Shown: positions 38,196 through 47,761, counted from the stretch's first letter. The stretch is DNA of 64,000 nt from Sva-07 sp963717385 (GCA_963717385.1 CAVQWE010000027.1:248001-312000); one strand, 5' to 3'. Made by a program: numbers and translations. Notes: generated from the letters alone by a model not told the origin.

Positions 38196-38909
38196 TCCGC
38201 AGCGAGCGAGACGTACACCGTGCAGGCCGACTCGCCGCCGGTGTAGTGGTTCGGGAACGAGACCACGTGGGAGACCACGCTGGCGAACGTCTCTCCCAGC
38301 AGCGCTTCGAAGTCGGCATCTGGTGGGTCGTCCGACCACAGCGCGAACACCCCGCCCGGCTGCAGTTGTTCACACACACGACCGAACCCCGCCGGGCCGT
38401 AGAAGCTCTCGTTGCCGGTACTCAGGTGATGGCTCGGGGTGTGGTCGATGTCGACCAGGATGGCGTCGAAGCACCGTTCGCCAGGCCCATCGGCTTCGAA
38501 TGCCGTTCTCGACGAGCGTGAAGAAGTCGTCGTGGCGCAGCGTGCAGCGCACATCGTCGGTGAGCTGCGTACCGAGCGGGACCAATCCGTCTCGGTGCCA
38601 TCCGATCACCTCCGGGAGCGCTTCGATCACCTGGAGGCGCGTGACCCGGTCGTCGGCCAGCGCCGTCACCGCCGTGTAGCCCAGCCCGAGACCACCGACG
38701 ACCACGTCGAGGTCGTTGCCCACACAGGCCGCCAACCCGAGCGTCGCGACCGCTTCCTCGCTGGCGGTGAACAGGCTCGACATCAAGAACTCGTCGCCGA
38801 GCTTCACCTCCCAGATGTCGACCTGGAGCACCGGCTCGAGCCGGCGGCGCAGACTGATGTCGCCGAGCGGGGTGGTCTGGTGATCGATCTCTTCGAATGC
38901 TCGGCTCAT
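38192..38909 (-). CDS. Spermidine synthase-like methyltransferase-fold protein (one frameshift)
   Basis: Repaired length about 238 residues. The Rossmann motif VVVGGLGLGYT and the following acidic residue in VIEALPEV match the nucleotide-binding site of polyamine aminopropyltransferases. FDAILVDIDH after the frame change at 38503-38504 is the catalytic-site Asp strand, and SFYG..GF lies where the gatekeeping loop is. It is shorter than true spermidine synthases and lacks their N-terminal barrel, so the product is uncertain; many such proteins remain uncharacterised. ATG 38909 was chosen because the frame upstream loses family character. Confidence 0.75.
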
Positions 38910-39019
38910 CGAGTGCACCTTCTCACGAACGCGGGCGCTGGAGTGGCCCCCGGACGCGACGAAACCGTCACTCGCGGTGTCTGGCACCACGAGCAACGGC
39001 TTCGGTCGGGAGTGTTCGA

Positions 39020-40532
39020 TCAGCCTTCGGCGGAGGCGTCTTCGGTGACGGGCTCTTCCTCGACGGCCTCGTCGGTGGTCGCTTCGGCCTCGTTCACCAC
39101 GAGCGCGGTGACCATGCCGAACATGCCGGTGTCACGCTCGACGTGAGTGAGGATGTGACAGTGCCAGACCCACACACCGGGGTCGACGGCCTGGAACAGC
39201 ACCGAGTACCGCTCGCCGGGAGCGACGTTGACGGTGTCGGCCCAGTACGGGTAGTCGAGTGGGATGCCGTCCTTGGCGTACACCAACTGCGGGAACTGGT
39301 GCTGGTGCATCGGGTGCGCCGTCAGGCCCTCGTTGTAGTAGTCGGCAGCAACCCAGTCGCCGGCGTTCGAGCACGAGCGGCTCGGTGCCCGGGAAGCTCT
39401 TGCCGTTCAGGGTGAGGCCGATCGTGCCGGCGTCGTTGAGCACCATCGGCAGCTCGACGTCGGGCTCGAAGTCTTCGGGGATGGTCACGCCGCTGACCGT
39501 CATGCCACGGGGGTAGGGGCGCTCGCCGATGCGGAACGCAGCGAACATGCCGTTGACCACCGAGATCTGCGAGTGCAGGTGGGCGTGGTACATGCCGATC
39601 GACTGCTTCTGCGGCCGTGAACTCGTAGGTGAAGGTCTCGCCGGTCTTGATCGGATCCTGGGTGAACGGCGACACACCGTCCTGGTCGTTCGGCGTCTGG
39701 ATGCCGTGCCAGTGGATGTCGGTGCCCATCGGGGTGTTGTTGGTGAGTTCGACCTGCACGTTGTCGCCGACGTCGACGATGATCTGCGGGCCGGGAACCT
39801 GGCCGTTGTAGGCCCACGCTTCGACGATCTGGCCGGGCGCAACCTCCCAGTCGATGATCGACGCTTCGAGCTTGAACAGCTTGGTGCCGTCGGGCGAGGA
39901 TCTCGGGCTCGAGGATCTGGTTGCCGGAGCCCTCGGTCTCGGCCGGGAACTCGAGCATCGAGTTGACCATGATCGCGTCCATTGCGTCGGCGTCGAATTC
40001 CGGCGAGTTCCAGTCGTGTTCGTCGTGGCCGCCACGCTGCCTCGCCGCCGCCGGCCGGGGCCGATCGTCGGAGATCTCGAGCGGTGCGATCATGCCGGAC
40101 TCGGCGTGACCAGCGACGCTGCAGAACAGTTCGTAGCGAGCCGACTTCGAGCGTGCCCAGAGCGAGCGTGGCGTTCTCGCCGGTGTTCAGCATCGGGGTC
40201 TCGGCGCCGGTTTCACGCACGACGAGGTTGTGCTGCTGGCTGCCGTTGTTGGTGACCAGCAGCGACACGTCGCCGGGCTGGGCCGAGAGCTGACCGTCGA
40301 TCGAGAACTCGGACAGCGTGAGCCCGAGTGTGGTCGGCCCGGTGCTCGCACCTTCGCCGCCGCTCGCGGAGCCGTTGGTCTCGTCGCGCAGGAGGCCGAT
40401 CAGGCCGATGATCACCACGGTGGCGACCAAGGCAATGAGCAGGCCGGCCATGCCGATGAACACCAGTCCACCGCCGCCGCCGTTGTTGGTATCGGGCGCG
40501 CTCGGGGCGGCCGGAACTTCTGGGTTGGTCAC
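39020..40532 (-). CDS. Membrane-anchored multicopper oxidase with an extra N-terminal cupredoxin (four frameshifts)
   Basis: The N-terminus has a Pro-rich start and one membrane helix (LVFIGMAGLLIALVATVV). Next is a plastocyanin-like domain with QQHNLVV and FCSVAGHAESGM, a complete His-Cys-His-Met type 1 copper site. The oxidase part has DIHWHG, MYHAHLH, HPMHQHQFP and WHCHILTHVERDTGM: two type 2/3 cluster histidine blocks and a second type 1 site. Four frame changes at about 40136, 39898, 39612 and 39368 all fit one extra base. Repaired length is about 503 residues. It should oxidise metal ions, phenols or nitrite-like substrates outside the membrane; a copper nitrite reductase-like two-domain architecture is an alternative. 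Acidic C-terminal tail. Confidence 0.83.
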
Positions 40533-40654
40533 GCAGGTTCTCCAATCTTCGTGAAACTGTGCCGCAGCCTCGCAGCAGCAAGTGCGAGACCCTAGGGACT
40601 TTGGTCCCTTTCGATCAAGTACCGGGAACTCGTCGGGCGGTACGGTCGACGGCC

Positions 40655-41515
40655 ATGCACATCGGCGTCGAGATCTTTCCCACCGACCAGACGATCGGGG
40701 CGATCGAACTCGCCCGCGAGGTCGAAGCGCGAGGCTTCGAGTCGCTCTGGTTTCCCGAGCACTCGCACATCCCCACTCGCCGAGCCACCCCGTGGGGCGG
40801 GCGAGAGGGCGCTCCGCCGCTGCCCGAGTTCTACTGGCGCACGTTCGACCCCTTCGTTGCGCTTGGTGCGTGTGCAGCCGTGACCACCACGCTCAAGCTC
40901 GCCACCGGCATCTGTCTCGTGGCCCAGCGCGACCCGATCCACACCGCAAAGGAGGTGGCCAGCGTCGACGCTCTGTCGAATGGTCGGTTCTTGTTCGGGG
41001 TGGGATACGGCTGGAACAAGGAGGAGATGGCCCAGCACGGCACCGCGTATGGCGAGCGCCGGGCGATCCTGCGCGAGAACCTGCTCGCAATGAAGGAGCT
41101 GTGGGCCAACGACGAAGCCTCGTTCGACGGCGACCACGTCCAGATCGAGCCGAGCTGGTCATGGCCGAAGCCAACCCAGAAGCCGGGACCGCCGATCATC
41201 CTCGGTGGCGATGCCGGCCCGAAGACGGCGGCACACATCGCCGAGTTCTGCGACGGTTGGATGCCGATCGGCGGGCGTCATGCCCTCGACAAGTGGGACG
41301 AGGTTCGCGCTGCGTGCGAACGCATCGACCGCGACCCGGCCACGGTGGAACTCGGTGTGTTCGGTGCACCGCCCGACGAGAGCAAGCTCACCGACCTGGC
41401 GGCCAAGGGTGCCAAGCGTGCGGTGTTCGGACTGCCACAAGGTCCACGCGACGAGGTGCTCGCCGCGCTCGACGCCATGGCACCACTCGTGGAGACCATG
41501 CGCGACGTCGCCTGA
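40655..41515 (+). CDS. LLM-class F420-dependent oxidoreductase
   Basis: 286 residues, intact. ESLWFPEHSHIP near residue 30, TTTLKLATGICLVAQRDP, and GRFLFGVGYGWN near residue 115 are standard for the TIGR03619 type of F420-dependent luciferase-like enzymes. F420 is the expected hydride carrier in actinomycetes; the substrate is not predictable. ATG 40655 follows TACGGT (40641-40646) by 8 nt. Followed by a strong hairpin at 41522-41556, so probably transcribed alone. Confidence 0.9.
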   Translation: MHIGVEIFPTDQTIGAIELAREVEARGFESLWFPEHSHIPTRRATPWGGREGAPPLPEFYWRTFDPFVALGACAAVTTTLKLATGICLVAQRDPIHTAKEVASVDALSNGRFLFGVGYGWNKEEMAQHGTAYGERRAILRENLLAMKELWANDEASFDGDHVQIEPSWSWPKPTQKPGPPIILGGDAGPKTAAHIAEFCDGWMPIGGRHALDKWDEVRAACERIDRDPATVELGVFGAPPDESKLTDLAAKGAKRAVFGLPQGPRDEVLAALDAMAPLVETMRDVA

Positions 41516-41521
41516 TCCGGC

Positions 41522-41556
41522 CGCGGATCCCCCAGCCCAGGTCTGCGGGATCCGCG
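41522..41556 (+). terminator. Candidate factor-independent-like terminator hairpin
   Basis: CGCGGATCCC and GGGATCCGCG form a perfect 10-bp stem around 15 bases, 7 bases after the LLM stop codon. No T-run follows. Confidence 0.6.
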
Positions 41557-41612
41557 TTCGGTCACGAAGCGCTGATCACGCCGAAACACGCCCGACACCT
41601 CCGTGGTCGATC

Positions 41613-41999
41613 ATGAATGGGTGCCTACCTGACCAGTTCCTCGTGATTGCCGTGGACCACCCCAGCCTGAGCGGCACATTGGGCGTCTTCCTCGACGAAC
41701 TCCGAGGCGAACGCGGCTGCCAAGGCCATGGGCCCACCCGTGGACGGCGGCCGTATCCGGAGCTGATCGACCGGCTGGCAGCGCCCAAGATGATGCGACT
41801 CGGCGTGATGCACGAGCAGCGCCTGATCGCCGTCGCTGCGGTCGACAACCGCGGTGCGGTGGCGTTGGCCGTCGTCGAGGGGTTCCGTCGGCGGGGCATC
41901 GCCAACGATCTGGTGCGCGTGCTGAGTGATCGCGCAGCCTCCCTCGGGTATCCCCCACTGCACCGCTTCACCGCTGCACATGCCAGATTGGCGGGATGA
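41613..41999 (+). CDS. GNAT-like N-acetyltransferase
   Basis: 128 residues. The acetyl-CoA pyrophosphate loop is seen as GFRRRGIANDLVRVL near residue 91, preceded by a VALAVVEG strand: motif A of GNAT proteins. The N-terminal half (LSGTLGVFLDEL, RPYPELIDRL) is short and gives no substrate clue. The C-terminus is brief, so this may be a reduced GNAT. Start codon weakly supported. Its stop overlaps the ATG of the SMP-30 gene (ATGA). Confidence 0.7.
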   Translation: MNGCLPDQFLVIAVDHPSLSGTLGVFLDELRGERGCQGHGPTRGRRPYPELIDRLAAPKMMRLGVMHEQRLIAVAAVDNRGAVALAVVEGFRRRGIANDLVRVLSDRAASLGYPPLHRFTAAHARLAG

Positions 42000-42877
42000 G
42001 CACAGGGGATCCGACAACAGGCGAATCAGGCGACTGGGAACTGGTCGTCGACGGCATCGATTTCGGTGAAGGGCCACGCTGGCATCTCGGCCGACTGTGG
42101 TTCAGCGATTTCTATCAAGGCACGATTTCGTCGGTGGGTCACGACCGCCAACGCCGTGTCGAAGTCGAGTACGACGGCCGGGCGTCAGGCCTCGGCTGGT
42201 TGCCCGACGGACGTTTGCTGTTCGTGTCGATGCTCGACCGCCGCGTGATGCGTCGAGAGGACGATGGCACGATCGTCGAACACGCCGACCTCGACGGAAT
42301 CGCCACCGGCCACTGCAACGACATGGTCGTCGGTCCGCAGGGCAACGCGTATGTCGGCAACTTCGGATTCGACTTCGAGGGCGGCGACCCACCAGCCCCG
42401 GCAACCCTGGCAATCGTGTGGGCCGACGGCACGGTCACCGCTGCGGCCGACGATCTGCTGTTCCCGAACGGCTCGGTGATCACCGACGACGGAACCACCC
42501 TGATCGTGGGCGAGTCGATGGGAGCGCGCTACACCGCGTTCACGATCACCCACGACCGCGGCCTCACCGACCGCCGAGTGTGGGCCGAGGTGCCCGGCAT
42601 GGCTCCTGACGGTTGCACGATCGATGCCGAACAGGGCATCTGGTTCGCCGACGCGCTCGGCAAGCAGGTGGTCCGTGTGGTCGAGGGTGGCGAGATCACC
42701 CACCGTCTCGCCACCTCCGACAGCGTGTTCGCCTGCATGCTCGGCGGACCTCGGGCTCGGACCCTCTTCGCGCTCACCGCAGCCGGCTCGCATCCAGACG
42801 TGGTTGCCGGCACAGCGACCGGTGCGCTGTGGCAGATCGAGGTCGACGTGCCCCGCACCGCCACCTCCCGTCCCTGA
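41996..42877 (+). CDS. SMP-30/gluconolactonase-family beta-propeller
   Basis: 293 residues. It opens with the first metal-ligand strand as FGEGPRWH (Glu near residue 22), then LPDGRLLFVSM, GHCNDMVVGPQGNAYVGNFGFD (Asn ligand), FPNGSVI (Asn ligand) and MAPDGCTIDAEQGIWFAD (Asp ligand): all four divalent-metal positions of the six-bladed lactonase propeller. It hydrolyses sugar or other lactones. Coupled by ATGA to the GNAT gene. Intact. Confidence 0.88.
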   Translation: MSTGDPTTGESGDWELVVDGIDFGEGPRWHLGRLWFSDFYQGTISSVGHDRQRRVEVEYDGRASGLGWLPDGRLLFVSMLDRRVMRREDDGTIVEHADLDGIATGHCNDMVVGPQGNAYVGNFGFDFEGGDPPAPATLAIVWADGTVTAAADDLLFPNGSVITDDGTTLIVGESMGARYTAFTITHDRGLTDRRVWAEVPGMAPDGCTIDAEQGIWFADALGKQVVRVVEGGEITHRLATSDSVFACMLGGPRARTLFALTAAGSHPDVVAGTATGALWQIEVDVPRTATSRP

Positions 42878-42885
42878 GCTTTTAG

Positions 42886-42913
42886 TTGCGATCGCAAACT
42901 TCGTGGCTATATT
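42886..42913 (+). promoter_or_regulatory. yceI promoter with palindromic operator
   Basis: TTGCGATCGCAA (42886-42897) is a perfect 12-bp palindrome whose first half doubles as a -35 element (TTGCGA). After 16 bases comes TATATT (42908-42913), which ends 7 nt before ATG 42921. The transcript should be leaderless, and a dimeric repressor on the palindrome would block polymerase. Confidence 0.65.
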
Positions 42914-42920
42914 AGTTGCT

Positions 42921-43478
42921 ATGACAAACACTTCGATCTCCACCCTCCCCCTCGCCGCCGGCACCTGGACGGCCGATCCGTCGCACACCACGGTCGGCTT
43001 CGTGGTGCGACACCTCGGGCTCTCCAAGGTTCGTGGACGCTTCGACGGCGTCAGTGCACAACTCGTCGTCGGCGACGACCTCGCCAGCAGCTCGGTGAGC
43101 GCCGAGATCGAGATGGGCACCGTCAAGACCGGCAACACCGACCGCGACGCCCACCTGGCTTCGAGCGACTTCTTCAATGCCGAGACCAACCCGACAATGA
43201 CATTCCGCTCCACCGCCGTCACCGGCGAAGGCGAGGAGTTCACCATGACCGGAGATCTCACCATCAACGGCATCACGAAGCAGGTCGAGCTCGACGTGGA
43301 GTTCTTTGGCACCTCGGTGTTCCCGATGGACCAGTCGACACGCGCCGGATTCAGCGCCACCGGGTCGATTTCGCGCAAGGATTTCGGCATCAACTTCAAC
43401 GCGCCGGTCGGCGCCGACAAGGTGATGATCTCCGACAAGGTCGCACTGGAACTCGACGTCCAGCTCGTCGCTCCCTGA
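42921..43478 (+). CDS. YceI-family lipocalin-like protein
   Basis: 185 residues, intact. GTWTADPSHTTVGFVVRHLGLSKVRG-type start (shown in part), the HLASSDFFNAETNP strand and GDLTINGITKQVELDVE are diagnostic of YceI. The fold is a barrel binding polyisoprenoids or amphiphilic amides. No signal peptide is present, so unlike the E. coli homologue it is probably cytoplasmic. Own promoter with palindromic operator; many actinobacterial yceI genes are under MarR-type repressors, but none is adjacent here. Confidence 0.93.
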   Translation: MTNTSISTLPLAAGTWTADPSHTTVGFVVRHLGLSKVRGRFDGVSAQLVVGDDLASSSVSAEIEMGTVKTGNTDRDAHLASSDFFNAETNPTMTFRSTAVTGEGEEFTMTGDLTINGITKQVELDVEFFGTSVFPMDQSTRAGFSATGSISRKDFGINFNAPVGADKVMISDKVALELDVQLVAP

Positions 43479-43508
43479 GGTCGCGCCGCCCTCGACGCCT
43501 CTGAACCT

Positions 43509-44774
43509 CTACTCCGCGGAGAAGAAGACGTACTCCTCGAAGAAGGTCCCGGCGTAGACGGTCATCGTTCCCAGATCTGTGGCAGGAACCACGAAGCAGA
43601 CTTGCCCCTCCACCGCGCCGCCTTCGAACACGTCGGTGAACGCGTCCAGTTCGCCGGGGATCACACCACAATCGGTTGCGTACTGGAGGTTCGTGTCGCC
43701 GACGGACTTGACCGTGACGGCAAAGGCGTTCGAGGGCTCTTGGCCCCCGTACTCCATGCGGACCGGAACGCCGACGAATCGGAATCCTTCGGGAGGTGCC
43801 TCGTTGAACTGATTCTCGGCCAGCACCGAGTCGGTGATGTCGGTGGCCGGTCCTGTCGTCGTCAGCGACCAGCCCTCCCCCACGTCGGCTGCGGCACCCA
43901 GAGCGGTGGGGTTCATTCTCGCGTCCTCAGATGCCGTTCCAGGCTGCGGGCCGAGAAGCGTGGGCATGTCGGCCACATCGGTCGGAGTCGCAGAGGCGTC
44001 GAGAAAGACGCTGTCCCCGGTGAATCCTGTCGACGCGTAGACCTGAATCACCCCGGTGTCCGCTGCGGTGGTGACGAAGCAGAGGTTGCCTCGGACGACC
44101 CCACCACTGAACATGTCGTTGAACTGTTCGAGGCTGTTCGGGATCACTCCGCAATCGGTTGCGAGCTCGGTGCTCTCGGACCCGACCGCCTGGATCGACG
44201 TCAAGAAGCCCGACTGCGGATCGTCGAATCCGTAGTAGCCGAGGGCCACTTCGACGAAGGTGAAGCGGGATCCGTCCGGTGGCGGATCGTTGAACTCGTT
44301 CTCGGCCATGACCAGACCAGTGGCGTCGTCGGTGACGGACACGACCTGAAGTCGGAATCCCTCACCGATGTCGGCAATCGCTCCACTCGGGACCGGATTC
44401 GAACGGTCGCCGGTGGCGCCGTCGGGCGCGCCGGGAACCGAATCGCCTGCAGCCGGCGGATCGGTCTGCACGGGCGCATCGGTCTCGACCGGCGCGTCTG
44501 TCACATCGGGAGCCTCGGTGGCTTGCGATGCGTCGCTCGACTCGGTTTCGGATTGACCGTCTGTCTGCTCGGGCGCCTCACTCGTGACCGCACCCTCGCT
44601 CGTCGTCTCGTCACCATCGCCACCGCCGGCGATGGCAGCGATCACACCCACCACCACGAGTACGGCGATGCCCACTACCCACCACCGCTTCCACAACGGC
44701 TGCTTGGTGTTGCCAGTCGGTATCTCAACGGGCATTTTCGGGGGTGGCAGTGGCGCTCCGCTTCCAGTCATCAC
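43509..44774 (-). CDS. Membrane-anchored protein with two tandem DUF4352-like domains
   Basis: 421 residues. A short Pro-rich cytoplasmic start leads to WKRWWVVGIAVLVVVGVIAAIAG-type single helix (residues about 29-50), then an acidic Thr/Ser/Pro linker to about residue 125. Two repeats follow (about 130-265 and 285-421), each with G.RLQVVSV or GWSLTTTG, a CGVIP motif, an F.GG.V.G..CFV strand and a terminal strand. These resemble the beta-sandwich DUF4352/telokin-like domain. Each domain has a Cys pair (CGVIP and CFV) that could form a disulfide outside the membrane. Function unknown. Intact. Confidence 0.8.
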   Translation of the reverse strand: MMTGSGAPLPPPKMPVEIPTGNTKQPLWKRWWVVGIAVLVVVGVIAAIAGGGDGDETTSEGAVTSEAPEQTDGQSETESSDASQATEAPDVTDAPVETDAPVQTDPPAAGDSVPGAPDGATGDRSNPVPSGAIADIGEGFRLQVVSVTDDATGLVMAENEFNDPPPDGSRFTFVEVALGYYGFDDPQSGFLTSIQAVGSESTELATDCGVIPNSLEQFNDMFSGGVVRGNLCFVTTAADTGVIQVYASTGFTGDSVFLDASATPTDVADMPTLLGPQPGTASEDARMNPTALGAAADVGEGWSLTTTGPATDITDSVLAENQFNEAPPEGFRFVGVPVRMEYGGQEPSNAFAVTVKSVGDTNLQYATDCGVIPGELDAFTDVFEGGAVEGQVCFVVPATDLGTMTVYAGTFFEEYVFFSAE

Positions 44775-44864
44775 GGCTGAAGTTACTTGCCGAACCCGCT
44801 GATCAGCAGAGTCACAAGACCCTCGCAGCAGCGCTCGCTCCCGCAGCCCCCTGCGCGGTTCGCG

Positions 44865-45392
44865 TCAGACGACCTTCATGCCGTACATCTCGCCGAGCGG
44901 GTCGCTGATCAATTCGAGGCGCTCGCCGTCTGGGCCCATGAAGTAGATCGAGGTGTCGCCGACCAAGTGATAGGGGACATCGGCAGCCTCGAGTTTCGCC
45001 TTGAGTCGCTCCCAGTTCGCTCTCGACACCGAGATCGCCAGGTGATGGTGACCGCCGAGCACCTCGGCGTACTCGTCGAGGCCCAGTCCGGGGAAGTCGA
45101 AGAACGCGAGCGCATTGCCGTTGCCGATGTCGAAGAAGAAGTGGGTGGAACCGACGTAGTCGCGGTTCTCGAACAGTTCGGTGAGCGGGAACTCGAGCAG
45201 TCCTTGGTAGAACGCGATCGTCCGCTCGACATCGGAGGAGATCAGCGCCTGGTGATGCACGCCGCGTGCGGTTGATTGCGGTCGGTCCTCGGGGGCGAGC
45301 ATGTGCTTGGCCCGCATCCGGGACCACTCGTCCTCACGGTCGGGGTGGTCGCCGTCGTGGGCTGACCCGAAGTGGAGCTCGTTACTTGCCAT
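44865..45392 (-). CDS. VOC-family (glyoxalase/extradiol dioxygenase-like) protein
   Basis: 175 residues. The VOC repeat begins GVHHQALISSDVERTIAFYQGLL, where His is the first metal ligand. A second His lies in HHHLAISV, and the Glu ligand is in GERLELI near the end. Such folds bind a divalent metal and act as glyoxalases, dioxygenases or resistance proteins; which applies is unclear. The ATG at 45392 was chosen over much longer upstream extensions that would overlap the divergent dioxygenase gene. Confidence 0.85.
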   Translation of the reverse strand: MASNELHFGSAHDGDHPDREDEWSRMRAKHMLAPEDRPQSTARGVHHQALISSDVERTIAFYQGLLEFPLTELFENRDYVGSTHFFFDIGNGNALAFFDFPGLGLDEYAEVLGGHHHLAISVSRANWERLKAKLEAADVPYHLVGDTSIYFMGPDGERLELISDPLGEMYGMKVV

Positions 45393-45518
45393 CGCAACAT
45401 TCTGCCACGCTGTCGGCCGATGCACCACCGGGGTACCCATGTCAGTTCTGCTCGCCCAGAACCCCCGAACCACGATCTGGCAGACTCTTTGCGGGGAACG
45501 ACCACGAGGGGGAGCACG

Positions 45519-46454
45519 ATGACCGTCATCGACCGTGCCGGCAACGACACCGGCAGCATCACGATCACACCGAAGTCGCCGACGATCGGCGCAGACATCG
45601 GCGGCATCGATCTCGGTACCGAGCTCAGCGACGCCGCGATCGGCATCGTTCGACAAGCGTTGCTCGACTACAAGGTCGTCTTCTTCCGCGACCAGGACAT
45701 CACCACCGAGCAGCATCTGGCATTCGGACGCCGATTCGGCGAGCTCGAGGTGCACCCGTTCGCCATCAACAAACCCGAGTACCCCGAGGTGTTGGCCATC
45801 ACCCACGACGCCGACAACCCAGGCCGCGAAAACGGGTGGCATTCCGATGTCACGTGGCGGCTGCAGCCATCACTCGGGTCGATCCTTCGCTGCATCGAAG
45901 GACCCTCAGTCGGCGGTGACACGCTCTTCGCCGACATGTACGCCGCATTCGACGGCTTGCCGCGACGAATCAAAGAGCGCGTCGAAGGTCGAGTTGCCCG
46001 CCACGACTTCGCCCACTTCCGCAAACTCATGCGCCGTCGCGGGGCAACCGACGCCGACATCGCCGAGATGGAGACGACGTACCCGAATCCCGAGCATCCC
46101 GTGGTCCGCACGCACCCCGAAACGGGTCGCAAGGGCATCTACGTGAACAACGCGTTCACCCAGGAGATCGTCGGCATGGACGCCGCCGAGAGCGCGGAGC
46201 TTCTCCAGGTGCTGTACGACCAAGCGAAGTTCCCGGAGTACCAGGTTCGTTTCACGTGGGAGCCGAACTCGATCGCCTTCTGGGACAACCGGGCCTGCCA
46301 GCACTACGCAACGTCCGATTACTGGCCGAACGTGCGGCGCGTCGAGCGAGTCACCATCGTGGGCGACACGCCGTACTACGACGCGTCACAGGCTCCTATC
46401 GAAGAAGCGCCCAACCCGTTTCGCGGCCAACTCCGAGCCTGGTCCGACAGCTGA
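45519..46454 (+). CDS. TauD/TfdA-family Fe(II)/2-oxoglutarate dioxygenase
   Basis: 311 residues, intact. The iron triad is WHSDVTW (His-x-Asp near residue 108) and the distal His in QHYATSDYW near residue 270; RVERVTI supplies the Arg for 2-oxoglutarate. The segment KVVFFRDQDIT near residue 50 and GGDTLFADMY are typical. Members hydroxylate taurine, alkylsulfates, herbicides and similar compounds. A strong purine-rich site (GAGGGGGAG at 45506-45514) precedes ATG 45519, one of the few clear Shine-Dalgarno sites in the window. The 3' end overlaps the convergent membrane gene by 59 bases. Confidence 0.92.
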   Translation: MTVIDRAGNDTGSITITPKSPTIGADIGGIDLGTELSDAAIGIVRQALLDYKVVFFRDQDITTEQHLAFGRRFGELEVHPFAINKPEYPEVLAITHDADNPGRENGWHSDVTWRLQPSLGSILRCIEGPSVGGDTLFADMYAAFDGLPRRIKERVEGRVARHDFAHFRKLMRRRGATDADIAEMETTYPNPEHPVVRTHPETGRKGIYVNNAFTQEIVGMDAAESAELLQVLYDQAKFPEYQVRFTWEPNSIAFWDNRACQHYATSDYWPNVRRVERVTIVGDTPYYDASQAPIEEAPNPFRGQLRAWSDS

Positions 46455-47181
46455 CCACGCACGAATCGACGCTCCGATAGCCGACCAGCACCGCGGGCCC
46501 GATCGTGAGGGCGACCACCACGGTGCCGAGCCCGATCGGACCGCCGAGCGCCACCCCGACCACCAACCAGGTCAGCTCGAAACCCATGCGGAGCCGCGGC
46601 TCCGGCCGGCCGGTGCGATCCGACGCCGCGGACGCGAGCAGTTCACCCGACCCAGCGCCGAGACCTGACACGATCAAGAAGCCGGCGCCGACACCCACCA
46701 CGAACACCGCGGCGACATGGATCACCAGCACGAGCAGCAGCGTGTGGGGTGGTTCCGTCCGATCGAGTACCGCCAGCACACCTTCCATGCACGGACCGAC
46801 GATCAGCGGGGAGACGATCGTGCCCGGGCCGGGGCGGCGACCCATCAGCCACGCCACTGCGATCAGCGAGGCGATCACGAGCCACACAGACAGCGTCAGC
46901 GACAACCCGGTTCGCATGCGCACCGCACCGATGAAGACATCGAGCGGTCCGGGGCCGAGCTCGGTCCACAGCATCACCGCGACGCCAGCAGCAATGATCA
47001 GCGAACCGCCCACCAGCATGCCGACGCGGGCCGAGCCACGCAGCAGCCGCGGTGTGGGGCCCTTCGCGAGCACCACGGCGATCGCACCGGCCCGACTCGA
47101 CGCCGGCAGCCGCCACCGCCTCACAGCCGACGTGGCATCGCCCGCCTCGGGGCGTTGCTGATCGACGACGGCAGAGTTCAC
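46396..47181 (-). CDS. YczE/YitT-like integral membrane protein
   Basis: About 261 residues from GTG 47181. Five to six helices with the family pattern RVGMLVGGSLIIAAGVAVML, ELGPGPLDVF near the end of helix 1, and SGLGAGSGELLA later. YczE-type proteins are transporter-like membrane proteins of unknown substrate. The N-terminal 50 residues before the first helix are poorly conserved, so the true start may be further downstream. Overlap with the dioxygenase gene at the 3' end is on the opposite strand. Confidence 0.75.
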   Translation of the reverse strand: MNSAVVDQQRPEAGDATSAVRRWRLPASSRAGAIAVVLAKGPTPRLLRGSARVGMLVGGSLIIAAGVAVMLWTELGPGPLDVFIGAVRMRTGLSLTLSVWLVIASLIAVAWLMGRRPGPGTIVSPLIVGPCMEGVLAVLDRTEPPHTLLLVLVIHVAAVFVVGVGAGFLIVSGLGAGSGELLASAASDRTGRPEPRLRMGFELTWLVVGVALGGPIGLGTVVVALTIGPAVLVGYRSVDSCVVSCRTRLGVGRETGWALLR

Positions 47182-47320
47182 ACGCGAGTATCGGGCCGCC
47201 AGCGGCGTTCTCCAGCAGGAACGGCCGTGCCGTCCGACACATGCCTCGGGCAATTCGATGGAGACAGCTCGCGAGATCCACAGCGGGAACGAGCACGCAC
47301 CTCCGACGAGCTCGGCCGCG

Positions 47321-47761
47321 TCAGTGCTCGAGGTGACGCAACAGGGCGTCGAGTGCGAGCAGGTAGCTGTCGGGGCCGAACCCGGCGATCACACCGACGC
47401 ACACACCGGTGACCACCGAGGTGTGACGGAAGTCTTCACGGGCGTGCACATTCGACAGATGCGTTTCGACCACTGGCACGTCGACCGAAGCGATCGCGTC
47501 ACGCAGGGCGATGCTGTAGTGGGTGTAGGCACCTGGGTTGAAGATCACCCCGTCGGCCCGCGAGCGAGCCTCCTGGAGCGCGTCGATCAGCGCCCCCTCG
47601 GCGTTGCTCTGCACGTCGTAGACCTCCACGTCTCGCGCGGCAGCAGCTGCGTGGATCGCAGCGAGGATGTCGTCGAGGGTCGCCGAGCCGTACACGTCGA
47701 CCTCGCGAGTGCCGAGCAGGTTGAGGTTCGGGCCGTTGAGCACCAGGATCCGACGGGTCAT
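47321..47761 (-). CDS. aroQ: Type II 3-dehydroquinate dehydratase
   Basis: 146 residues, the normal size. LVLNGPNLNLLGTRE near the start holds the catalytic-site Asn, and NPGAYTHYSIALRDA carries the Tyr/His. The flexible loop Tyr position is in DVYGSATL. It converts 3-dehydroquinate to 3-dehydroshikimate in the shikimate pathway. ETHLSNVHAREDFRH is the substrate-binding block. TAACCT on the minus strand (plus 47768-47773) ends 6 nt before ATG. No other aro gene is nearby. Confidence 0.97.
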   Translation of the reverse strand: MTRRILVLNGPNLNLLGTREVDVYGSATLDDILAAIHAAAAARDVEVYDVQSNAEGALIDALQEARSRADGVIFNPGAYTHYSIALRDAIASVDVPVVETHLSNVHAREDFRHTSVVTGVCVGVIAGFGPDSYLLALDALLRHLEH

